From Perkinsus chesapeaki (Eukaryota; Perkinsozoa; Perkinsida; Perkinsidae): DNA of 55,603 nucleotides. Under the pieces are notes generated by a model. It saw nothing but the letters and a program-made list of their open reading frames with translations, made no database searches and was not told where the DNA came from. The stretch lies in contig JAAPAO010000192.1 in NCBI GenBank assembly GCA_013115145.1, forward strand, positions 1-55,603, written 5' to 3'. Positions 41,348 through 52,100 of this stretch are shown here, piece by piece; within the stretch, counting starts at the first letter, position 1; each line of letters opens with the position of its first letter. The translations under genes were made by a program, and so were the position numbers.

Positions 41348-43543
41348 CTACTCCTCTGCGACCCTGACATTGTCCCAGAGCACCTCGGCCTGCCTTGTCC
41401 AACCAAACCCCTTCAGCTCCTCCCGAATCACACACACCAGACAACGGGCTCTCTCAACACCCTCGATCACCGAACTTATATTATCTTCGTTCACCACATC
41501 TATGTGTTCTTCCTCCTCCACGGAACCTTCCTCCGTAAAGGGCAAGCTCATCAAAGCTTCCTCAATTCCCCCCGCTGTCTCATCGAACTGCCCCAAGCTC
41601 TCATCCGACATCGGTCTTGCCAACGGATCCAGCCTCACCACAGCAAGAACGATTATCTCGAGCACCTCGCTGTCCGCTTTCTCCCCACAACTGTCGTAAA
41701 CCTTCAACATAAGTTTCAAAGTCAAAGCAAGCTCCCGCAAAGTCATCTCCGCTAGTCTGATCGCCGTCACCTCTCTCGCTCCTCTCAAGGCTCCTGGTCG
41801 TATCGACACCGCCGGCGTGGTGGTGTCAAGAAAGCTCCTCGACTCCCCGATCCTTAAAAGCGTCTCCCACATTCTCCAGATCTGACCGGGACCGATTCGC
41901 GGCGATTCCTGACAGGCCAGCACATACAGCATCTTCGCCACAACAGGCTCGAAGCTCCATCTCCTCGTTCGATACTCCTCCGCAGTGACGCCGTAAAATG
42001 CCGCTCGCGATGCACCCCAAATAATATCAATTAATGCCCCTAGTGTAGCAGGGGGTTTCAAATCGATCACTTGATCGATTTTCGCCTGCCTGTCATTTAA
42101 CCTCGGCAAATTCGGTTCCAAGGGCAGCATTTCTCCTTCCAACCTCTCGGCGATCTCCGAAAGATACTTCCCCAGAAACTCCCTGTCCAAATCCAACCTC
42201 CTCATCGTAGCCAAAATCAAAGATATTCCCGCACTAGAAATATTTCTAGTGCAGTCTGCCGTCGCCGCAATCAACCTCCCGAAGAACTCAACCATCGGAT
42301 CCCTACCCATCTCCTCGTATCTCCCATCATTTCCCATCTTAACCTCCAAAAAAGATTCTCCGTACGCACGCGCGAGAATTGGCAAATCTTTGGCTCCCAT
42401 ATAATCCATCACGTCCACCCCAACCTGCCAAAGCTCAGCGAGGCCGCTGTCGAGCTGGCCGATGGCGACAGGGAATTCATGCGGGCGGAGCGAAGCGATT
42501 CTTCTTTTCACATTTCCGATCAGCTTCTCTCTAGTATCTTTCCCAATATCTTTTCCCACCGCTTTCAACGCCAAAGCACTTTCTTGCGCGCCCCGAAATT
42601 CCTCTGCCACTATAGTTTCCAGGACCCGGCAAGTCTGCTGTCTCAATCTCGCATGCTTGGGGAAAACCAATACCATCTTCACCAGCATCACTGGATACTC
42701 CGTCGCCTTCTGCGCGCTCAAACTGCTGAATAAAGTAGCTTCCAAATACGTCCCCGCAATTTTCCTGAATCCCGGCTCTGCGCACGCGTGCACATTCAAC
42801 ACCATCCAAACGACATCGACAAGCTCTTCAGCGGTGAACTCTTTCATTCGACCGACAGCTGCTCCCTTCAGCAATCTGGCCAGGTTTCGCATAGACGAAC
42901 CTATCGGCATTAATTTCGCACCGGCCTTCGCAAGAAGGGCGATAACGTCACCAGACAGGCTGCGTCTCTGAGCGCATCTTTCAACCGTTTCGAAAACTGT
43001 ATCTAGACATCTCTCGTATCTTTCGCTCTCACGATGTGCACGCTTCAACCTCAGATTCCCCAGGGATTCCAGCACCGTTACGCATACTATAAGTGCATTT
43101 TCATACCATTTCTCCTTCACAGTTTTCGCAAGACATGCCCTCAGCACCGTCGGAAGCCTCTTCGACAAACTCTCGCATGCAGCAAGCACAACTTCCCCCA
43201 CAACAAATTCTCGCCGCGCCACACAATCCTTTTCTGACACCTCTAGCCATGCCCGTTGATCCGCGTCCGCCATCCACCACAGCAACTCGGTTATCTCTCC
43301 CACAGTCGCCGTTTCAATTCCACAAACCAATTTTCTTGCAAACTTCTTAATTTTGAATTTCTTATCCGAGCCCGTCAACCCCAGAGACACACCCGATCGG
43401 AACACATCCGCGACGGTGCCGCTATCAACGTGAATTCCTCTATCTCCAGTGACGTCATTAATTTCGATATCCAGCGGAGCGATGTGACCCTCATAAGCAT
43501 CCATATAACCTCCCCAAACACTGCTCGCCTTCAACTCTGCCAT
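41348..43543 (-). CDS. Large all-helical repeat protein, possibly an organellar RNA-binding (heptatricopeptide/RAP-like) protein
   Basis: A 731-residue intron-free frame begins at ATG 43543. The sequence is almost entirely amphipathic helices with no low-complexity stretches. Recurrent segments such as TVGEITELLWWMA, TAEELVDVVWMVLNV and TLGALIDIIWGASRAAF resemble the helical repeats of alveolate organellar RNA-binding proteins (heptatricopeptide, octatricopeptide, FASTK-like), where L-xx-(I/V)-xW-(A/S) begins a repeat. I see no C-terminal RAP motif; the C-terminus is acidic. By this analogy it might handle mitochondrial transcripts or rRNA fragments. That role is an inference from repeat style. 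The N-terminus is not a clear mitochondrial presequence. That it is a real gene is well supported by length; the family is uncertain. Confidence 0.7.
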   Translation of the reverse strand: MAELKASSVWGGYMDAYEGHIAPLDIEINDVTGDRGIHVDSGTVADVFRSGVSLGLTGSDKKFKIKKFARKLVCGIETATVGEITELLWWMADADQRAWLEVSEKDCVARREFVVGEVVLAACESLSKRLPTVLRACLAKTVKEKWYENALIVCVTVLESLGNLRLKRAHRESERYERCLDTVFETVERCAQRRSLSGDVIALLAKAGAKLMPIGSSMRNLARLLKGAAVGRMKEFTAEELVDVVWMVLNVHACAEPGFRKIAGTYLEATLFSSLSAQKATEYPVMLVKMVLVFPKHARLRQQTCRVLETIVAEEFRGAQESALALKAVGKDIGKDTREKLIGNVKRRIASLRPHEFPVAIGQLDSGLAELWQVGVDVMDYMGAKDLPILARAYGESFLEVKMGNDGRYEEMGRDPMVEFFGRLIAATADCTRNISSAGISLILATMRRLDLDREFLGKYLSEIAERLEGEMLPLEPNLPRLNDRQAKIDQVIDLKPPATLGALIDIIWGASRAAFYGVTAEEYRTRRWSFEPVVAKMLYVLACQESPRIGPGQIWRMWETLLRIGESRSFLDTTTPAVSIRPGALRGAREVTAIRLAEMTLRELALTLKLMLKVYDSCGEKADSEVLEIIVLAVVRLDPLARPMSDESLGQFDETAGGIEEALMSLPFTEEGSVEEEEHIDVVNEDNISSVIEGVERARCLVCVIREELKGFGWTRQAEVLWDNVRVAEE

Positions 43544-44784
43544 ATTGCATACATCTATCGCTTGAACAATTACGTACCTATCAGAACGATAAACATATGT
43601 TCACAGCCAGGAGACTGTAGACCGGCCTCACGAAAATAGTAAAGCAATACGATAATAAGTCGGCAATTATTACACCCGTCCCTTACAATACGTATCACTG
43701 TGTCCAGCTACACTGCAATACGGAAGCTGGCTACATTCTATGTCAAGGGCGATTTACGGTTAACCGATTTTGAAGAAGCCGAACGATACACTTGAAATAC
43801 GTCATTATCCCTTTGCCCGCCTCCACCGCGCATTCCTACGTGCCACATACTGTATAATGGAACACATTTTACACAACATGGGCACTACTATCTCCGTACA
43901 ATATCTCATCATCTAGAGTGCGTTCCAGGCGATGGGCAAGTTCATTGAGATATTCCACGCTGAAGCTCTACTCGCTTAAGTGTGAAATACTAAATTTCAA
44001 CCGACACCCGCTCGCCACCGTGAATATCGCTGCTGTGCTCACGGTGAAGGAGGAGAAAGCCTTTATAACGTACACAAAGAGAGAGGCTACTTGGTCTTCC
44101 TTTGTGGCCAAACACTATTCCCTGACTGATGATGAATTGGTCGCCGACTCTTAGAGTTCAACCAGGTCTCCCGATTCATAATTGGATAAACATTACCAGG
44201 TTCGCAGTGAGGGTTATCAAGGCCCTTTTGAGCGCCCCCTACTATATATCAACTACTACAATCTCCACCACCACCACCACTACATTCCAGTAGTCGTCCC
44301 TTGCAGTGTCTCCGTTAAAGTTCTAATGCCCATCTCTGCCTCTATAGCTGCCTCCATAATATCCCTTCCCATGCATATAATAAGCCTCTCCACCGCCGTG
44401 TGTCTGCGATGTAATGGTAGCGACCGACTAGACACCAGCGGGACGCCTGCGAGGAGGAGAAGGGGAAGATTGGGAAATCTAAAAATATTTTCCGATATAT
44501 ATTATTCCCCTCCTTGGGATACTATTTCTATGGTGACAAGCATTGTATTGTCATAGTTGCATTCACTCCCCGAGCCCCTCAGATCACATTGCTCACATCA
44601 CTGTCGGTGTCTCGCTCACATCACCACTACATGTCCACTCCGTAGTCGACGATGGCTCATAAGCCCTACTATGTATGATATAAGCCCTTGAGCTTATAGG
44701 TTTATTGGCAATATATGCTATAAAACAAGCCATTCCCTCCACCATCACCACGGAGACTGGACCCACGTTAGATTTGCCATTAGT
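43544..44784. other. Intergenic region, no supported gene
   Basis: About 1.2 kb with no recognisable coding or RNA feature; short frames (up to 124 codons) lack motifs. Confidence 0.4.
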
Positions 44785-45468
44785 TTAGAACATTTTGCCG
44801 AACGGTTCAAAGATATTTCCGTGTCTGTTGGCACCAACTACCAAGCCGGTGAATAATGAAAAGCTATGATGACCTAATTATTCGTATACCTTTCCGTATT
44901 ACTATCCGCCTAATATCACACACACCTCAGTTATAATATTCCCCTCAGATCTGCTAACGCCGACCATGCTACTACCGGACATTTCCCACTCGAGCGTCGG
45001 CGGCACTGGCGGTCGACTTGGCGGTTGGGCAGCATCCTCTTCCTCGAATAGCAGGGACGGGGGCGGGCCGAGACCCTCGTTTAACACCTGGGAAAGATAC
45101 AAAATAGGTTAGATACTAATCGAGATGATAACGAGGCTGCTCTTCATTAAACTCTCAAACCGAAAAGACCATTTTCCGTATTGGTAAGTTATGCGATTTG
45201 CAACGCATAGGGGTGAATGAGCTTTGGGGTAAAAATTGGTTTCCCGAGCGTCGTTGAAGGTGGGGGGTAATTGACCGAAGTCACGAGCATGAATAAGACT
45301 GGACTAGTGCGTATTACGGACGGCCGAATTACTAGAATCGACTGTCTACGTTGAGTTGAAAGCTCCCGGAAAGCGCTCGAGTACCTGCTCGCTTAGTGCT
45401 CTAGTCGCTCTACCGTACTCTGGTCTTGGATGGTCATTATCTGTGGTCTCGGCGATTATATCGGACAT
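44785..45468 (-). CDS. Small three-exon gene of unknown function
   Basis: Proposed exons on the complement: 45468..45385, 45087..44922, 44837..44785, in phase, 100 residues. The protein opens MSDIIAETTDNDHPRPEYGR, passes an acidic/proline-rich middle (LLFEEEDAAQ, PSRPPVPPTLEWEMSG) and ends HGNIFEPFGKMF. Acceptor ctttcccag before exon 2 is strong; the 3' junction is less certain because two donors lie six bases apart. I recognise no domain. Its start is 138 bp from the eL8 start on the other strand, so the two genes probably share a promoter region. Confidence 0.5.
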
Positions 45469-45606
45469 ATCTTGCGCACGGGACAAGTGCACGGTCGACC
45501 TTTGTGTGCTGAGAAGATGCGCTGTCAAATCGATTATGTGATCGATAGCGCTCGCCGTCGGCAGCGCGCAGTGAACTTCTCAAAGCCCACAAGTCAACCG
45601 TTCGAC

Positions 45607-46703
45607 ATGGCACCCAAGGCCACTAAGACTACCAAGAAGGGAAAGACCCTCCCCGCCGTCCCTCAAATCGGCAAGGTCGAGAAGGCTAAGGCCCCCGTCC
45701 ATGGCAAGTAAGTATCTTTAGCTTCACTGTGCACGATACGAAGCAGGTTGCATTGTCCTTTTGCTTAGGTCCATCCTTCCCGAGAAGAAGACCCGTTCTT
45801 ACGGCATTGGCCAGGATGTCCAGCCTCGTCGTGACCTTACCCGTTACGTGAGGTGGCCCAAGAACGTCAACCTTCAGCGCAAGAAGGCTATTTTGATGCA
45901 GCGCCTGAAGGTGCGACCTTGAGGGGCTTAACAAGCCTTCTCCAAGAGACCACCAATGTGGGCAAGGCCTTGAGCCTGAGCAGATCCCCTCAGATTGTCG
46001 GCTTTCGCCGCTTGGAATGCTCGCTGCCTTTGATGCTTCTGCATCCGTTGGTTGGTCATCTGGAGAGGCTTTGTAATGGCGATTTTCTTTCCTATCACAA
46101 TTTGTTGTATTTATCGCTCTTTAGGTCCCACCGATGATCAACCAGTTCACCAACACCTTGAACAAGAACCAGGCCACTCATGTCCTCAAGTTCTTGTCCA
46201 AGTACCGTCCTGAGTCCCCCGCTGACAAGCGCGCCCGTCTCATGGCCATCGCCAAGGCTAAGGAGGCTGGTGAGGAGACCACCCAGACCAAGCCCACTTC
46301 CGTCGCCTTTGGTCTTAATAAGGTCACCTCTCTCGTTGAGCAGAACAAGGCCAAGCTCGTCGTCATCGCCTCTGATGTCGATCCCATCGAGCTCATTGTG
46401 TGGCTCCCCACCTTGTGCCGCAAGAAGGACGTCCCTTACTGCATCATCAAGGGCAAGTCTCGTCTTGGCCAGCTCGTCGGCAAGAAGACCGCCTCTGTTG
46501 TTGCCGTGACTGAGGTCGGCAAGGAAGACGCCGCCGCTTTGGAGACCATCCAGAAGACCATGCACGTCCAGTACAACGAGAACACCGATATCCGTCGTCA
46601 CTGGGGTGGTGGAATTATGGGCCAGAAATCCAACGACGTCATCGCCAAGCGCGAGAAGGCTCTTGCTGATGAGGCCGCCAAGAAGATGGCTATCGCCGCC
46701 TAA
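45607..46703 (+). CDS. RPL7A: 60S ribosomal protein eL8 (L7a), three exons
   Basis: Join 45607..45707, 45769..45910, 46125..46703 gives 273 residues, the usual size. The basic N-terminus ([13 protein letters not shown]) leads to the family blocks [20 protein letters not shown] and [20 protein letters not shown]. The L7Ae/L30e RNA-binding fold follows: [57 protein letters not shown]. The C-terminus [20 protein letters not shown] is typical. It binds 25S rRNA in the large subunit. Introns are 61 and 214 bp with good GT-AG borders. Codon use is strongly biased, like the fumarate reductase gene. Confidence 0.97.
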
Positions 46704-49144
46704 GAAGGGTCGACTTTGGTCGTGGGTTGAGTTCGGTTCGACTCCGGTGTTGGAGTGGCGTTGCGTTGAGTTTTCCTGATTAATAATTAATTGCTAATGC
46801 AGGAGTGATTATAAAAGATGACGAGTCTGATAGGAAGCTGCGTGCTCCAGTTTGAACCGTTTTGGCTCTCTGGCGTCACAAAGCGACCTTTTAATGAGCG
46901 AACCTTGAGGCATTTGTATGACCTGCTGATAAATGGGAAAAGCGAATGATGACGATATTGTATTAGCTCTAACTGAAGCCAGTTTGGCTTTGTGGACGAT
47001 TACATGTTTCAGCCTTGACTGACGTTTATTATAGTTATTGGCAAATGATGATAAAAATAATAATGGGTAATTTGCGTCCGAGGCCAAAGGCTGGTGACGA
47101 TTACTTTAAATGGGAATCTCTCTGAAAAAGCCAAGTAATAAATGTTACAAATATCAAGTATAGTTATCACATTAGTAAGATAAACCAGCTTTGTGTTATT
47201 ATATATTAATAATGATCATTTTTATAATGTATAATATAACTCCACGATGATACTATATAATATTACCTTACTAATAATGCTGTTGCCATCAAAGGATATC
47301 GCTTCCGTAGCAGGTGGGTATAAATATGTCGTATGTGAAGAGTAGCTTGTAGATGAGTTATGGTGAAGGATTAGGCATTCCAAGGCATTAATCTGTGGCG
47401 ATTGTATAACAAATGGGAATCTCTCTGAATTCAATCACGTGTGACATTTCGGAGATTAGGCATGTCGTGATTATCACGTATTTGTAAATCTAAAACCCCC
47501 ACTTTTGTGCAGCCAGTTTACTGTGGCAGTTGAATAACATGTATTTTGGTGGTGGAGAAGCATGGTGCCTTTTAGGGTTAGAGGATGGCTTTTACGTGAG
47601 TTTGGTGAGTATAATTGTCCCTGAAGTGATAAACAATATGAATTCTGCCGTAGGTTGTATTTGACGCGCGACGATACTTTCAATGCCGCATTTTGCGGTC
47701 TGACATAAACCTTCGAAAACAACTCGCCAAACTTAGGTCAGCATCCCACGTAAAAGAGTAAATCTTTAAGCAGTTTGGCGGGGAGACAGAATGCGGGAAG
47801 GAGAGAGGTCGATTTCGATATTATATAGCTCACGTATTATCCGGTGATGTAGGTTTATACACGTTATACGTTGAACACTTATACACGTTGAACACGTTAT
47901 ATCCGGTATACTGTAGGTCTCCCAGCTAATGAGCGTCTAGGAGTAGATATTTCTGTGCAGAGGGGGATTACAACTTTGGCTGTCTTGTGAGTGCAATCCG
48001 ATAGTGCAATAAGACAATGACACTGGCGTAAGGCATCTGTTGCCTTCGACCGCCAGGGCCGTGCTCTGAGAATTTTAGCAATCTCGGGCCCCGGGCAAAA
48101 CATGCGGTCGGTCGCTGCGGTCGACGACCGTAACGGTTTGCTCAGTGTTGCATAACATTCAATGACATGCATGTTGCCATAGAAAGGAAAGGGAGATTCA
48201 CAAATAGGTGATCATCTCGGCAGCATTCATCATTGATGACAGTTCTACAGCGTTTACGTGAGCAAAATATGGACGGGTGAGTGATATGCCAAAGCAGATA
48301 TCTTTTACTATGCCACGTACTGCATTTTTAAAACGGGTACCTTCGACTGGGCCCTCCTTCAAACACTGGTATCTTCTGCCTATCGCACTCGATAGAATTT
48401 ACCTTGTATACCTAGAAATATCATACAGACGCCTAATAGGAAGGTTTAGCGAATCCGTGAGAATGAGATGTGATGTGTTATTGCATATCCGGTATTGTAC
48501 TTATTATTGATAGTGTTTCCCAATATGAGTAGTTATTCCGTTATTTAATCAACTATAGGGGTACTACTCATGGGGATATGGGAAATTTCATGGCGTAAGC
48601 TCCTGGTAATCTCTCCACGCTGATTATATTCAGCTTATTTACGTCGGAGGCCTCTTCTGCTCCCCATCCTTTGGCCGTGTTAGGGTGTATATCATCAACT
48701 ATTACAAGCTACATGTTATTTACGATCGGACGCCTCGTAGGAAGTATCGGACTCACGATTGCTGCAACCTTTTTGTAGACCATTTATACGACGTAATAGA
48801 GCGTAACGTTGAGAGAAAGATTATCGATTAGTAGTAAGTTCATATGCAGGGATATCAACTCGATCATTGATATATTGGTCAATGTTTTATTATTCTACCA
48901 ACACTATGTGGTAAAATTGCTACTTCAGCTTCACCATCACTTGGTTGCCTAGTAGACACTCATCATTCCTCTCAAAGCATCAAGCCTCGATCGCTATACA
49001 GCTTGACCTCGTTCCGATTTTATACTTGAAGAACGTCCGTTTTTCTTCGAGGTCGTCAACCGAAGAGCTTCGCTGTTCTGAATCAAATTTGGATATTCGT
49101 AACTGTTTTCAGTATTGTTGGTTTTTCTCCCATATTCCATCGAA
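46704..49144. other. AT-rich intergenic region, no supported gene
   Basis: About 2.4 kb. The 18-mer aaatgggaatctctctga occurs twice in direct orientation (47109 and 47411). A cluster of acacgtt words lies at about 47856-47897. Frames of up to 92 codons have no motif. Confidence 0.45.
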
Positions 49145-52100
49145 ATGGGGTGCGGTGCGTCATCGGCGAGAGCAGGTAATCTTGTGGCAGTGCGGGGATA
49201 TTCGCAGATCGGAGAAATTCTGATACATTTAAGGGACCGCTCCGACGAGGAAGGTTATCTCACCAGGGAAAGGAGATCATCAACTTTGCATTGCTTTCAA
49301 ATTTCCATCGGATCAGATGGCGGGTCTAGTTTATCGAGGAACAGAGTGCAGTGTGAATAATGGAAGCCTCTTATCGAGAATCTATCAAGTGCACGCTCGT
49401 TCCAAAGATTCTTATGGAAATCCTTACCATCTCATATATTACACTGTTACCACTATGCCTCACGAACTAAGCTAGATTTTAGTCCTACCAAGTTTCTGCC
49501 TATTTTACCCTTTTTCTATCAGTTCCTCTGCCTGCCCCTCGGCGGCAACAAGAAGGTGGTGCTCACGGCAGTCATTCGCCTTCCCGTAATCATGCTGTCA
49601 TACCATCCCCGTCTAGAAGGGTTCCTGGAGCAGGATCACCGAGTAGTAGGGGGGCCTCGGAAAGGGCTGCTTGGCCATCTTTTCTGCGTCGATCGATCGA
49701 CACTACAGTCAAGAAAACATCTTTTTGAGGAAAGTTGTTTTTGGTGGATTCGTGAGTTTTATGGGATAATATTTTCAGACTGGTTGCAGTCTGGTTTCGA
49801 TCGTCCGTCAAGATATATGCGTTTCACTCTCTTGAATATCTTGCTAGTGGAAAATTCTCGGTAAAAATTATCAATTTTTCCCAAATTTCGGGGCATGCGC
49901 TATCAACAGAGGTGGTTGTCGACGACAACTTGTCGTGAAGATTTTTTGCCGGGGGAATTTTATGAGGAATGTTATTGTGTTCTTTTGCTCGAAAACTGGC
50001 TACTATATGTGTTTGGTCCAAGTATTAACAAAACCCGGTCAATGAAGGTGAATTTCAGTTTGTTTTTGTAAGAATGTAATAACTGCATATTAAGAAATTG
50101 GGGAAAGCGCAATCAGCGGGCATTAAGTTCGTTTTCTGACACCTCTAGCTACATTGCTCTCAGAGAGAGACGTTCGCGTGCCGTTCGCAAGGCCTCCACT
50201 CGGGACTGAAAGGGTGAAGCGAACTGGTAAGAACACTGCGGTGATATCACAGAAGATTTCGGGTCTGAGTTGGTTACTCCTTATTTTGTTGAAGGCGATG
50301 GAGATTAATCGTTGGAGTTGTGCCGGACGATGATATTTGCATGTACTTAAGCGTGTCGGTTTGTATGTCTGTTATGCTGGGAATTCTGTGAAAAAATTTA
50401 ACTGGTAAAATATGTTCGGATGTCTTTCCTTTTTCGTATTGTATGGAACATCATGAACTGTTTAAGTGAGATGTTTATGTAGATGTATCTTTTTCTTTCT
50501 ATTTTGTATATTTTCTGTTTAAGTTTTGCCTCCAATTTCTGTCAGCATTAGTATCGGCCAGGAGAAAGGAAAATGCAGCCGATCTCGTCCTTTCAACAGT
50601 ATGCTCGCTTACCTATTGGATTCAGCTCGGTAGAATAGCCATGCTTCTAGAGAGTTTGCTTTACCGCATTGAAAACGTTACCGCCAAGCGCAAATAAAAT
50701 CATATTTTCATGTTCGATAAGAAAATGAATGGTCACCCTAGGGTTGTTTAACTTACTGAGAAGATTAGGCCACTGAGCAAACGTTGGGTTTGTCCATTCT
50801 CTTCAGTTTCTCGCTGTGCAGTTCCGATATATAACGCTAATCTATTTGTGTACACAATAACGATTGCAGTATTTCTTAGGGACGGGTAGCGGCAACACAG
50901 GTCTTCGAGATCATCGCAAACGAGCACAACGGTTAATGAAGAAACCGTCACTGTCGGCGGCCCAAACCGAAGTAGACGGCACGGAATCGGCGGTGAACAC
51001 CGAGATCACTCCGGAGGAGAAAAAGTATGCCTCGAACCGTTTGTCAGGTTTACTGGCTTTATTGTTGTTACTGCTGTTGGAGATGGCTCGCAGATGAGTG
51101 GCGGCGCGAAAATCCGGATGAAATTTTTGAGGATTTCCGATGGCTAAGTGGGAGATTTTTGACGGAATTGCCGGAAATCTTTGAGGAATTTTTCAAAGTT
51201 TCCCGAGATCTCCAAGGAATACTTCGCCGGAAATTAAGATTTCTCAGCATTACTCGGATTCAGGACTCTTTGTCCGTCCTCGTCTGGTAGCGAGCCGACG
51301 CATTAGCGCGGAAACTGAATGCAGAGAATGCTAAGTTTTGGTCAGTTTTCTCCGTCGAGTCTTGCAGAAGCACTTCCTGTTTGCATCATTAACGGCGGAG
51401 GAAAGGGACGAGGTCATCATGCGAATGAAGAAGGAGGGTGTTGAAGGGGGACAAGTTGTGTTCAAGCAGGGAGATGTAAACAGGACGGCGGCGGCCTAGG
51501 TCATATGTGTGAGAGTCTCATCCTCAATTTGGATGATAACATTGTAATTAGAGAACTTGAGATGTTCGGCCCAGAAGGAGAGCTGTTTTGTCTATTTTGG
51601 GTTAGGGACATATTTCCTAACTGCATCTCAATCGTTTCTCCTTTGTGTTGGTTATACTTTTATATGAGACCAAAGGATCCCCTGTTCCTCACGAGTCTAT
51701 TTGATTCATAGCCTTTCACCGAATGATCTACATTGGCGCATCTTCCTGCTTGGAGTTTGAGTTGTTGGTGTGATTAACTTTTAAGAATTGAGAGAGGTGT
51801 GTGGTGACTGATGAAAATTCGTAATTACGGTATGTCTCCTTTGTTTTTCTAACGTAACTTCATTTGCTATCGTATAGTTTTGTGGCGCGCAAGAATTATG
51901 TGGATGAAATCGATGTTGTTGTTTTCAGGAAGGGGACTGCTGTTTTGCGATTCAATCTGGAACATTTGTGGTGAGCATTGACAGACAGAATGTGAAGACT
52001 CTCGGCAAGACCAATACGTTTGGGGAGTTAGCAATGCTTTATAATGTTAAGAGGACAGCAACGGTGAAGTGCACGCGAACGGGGGTAAGGGGTTGTGATA

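Noticed and set aside
42231-42250. Even palindrome cactagaaat/atttctagtg inside the 731-residue coding region
   Set aside because: It has no central base and lies in coding sequence, so I did not count it with the one-base-centre class.
45911-46124. snoRNA in the second eL8 intron, as in vertebrate RPL7A
   Set aside because: No proper pair of C and D boxes with terminal stem was found; CTGA and TGATGC words alone are too weak.
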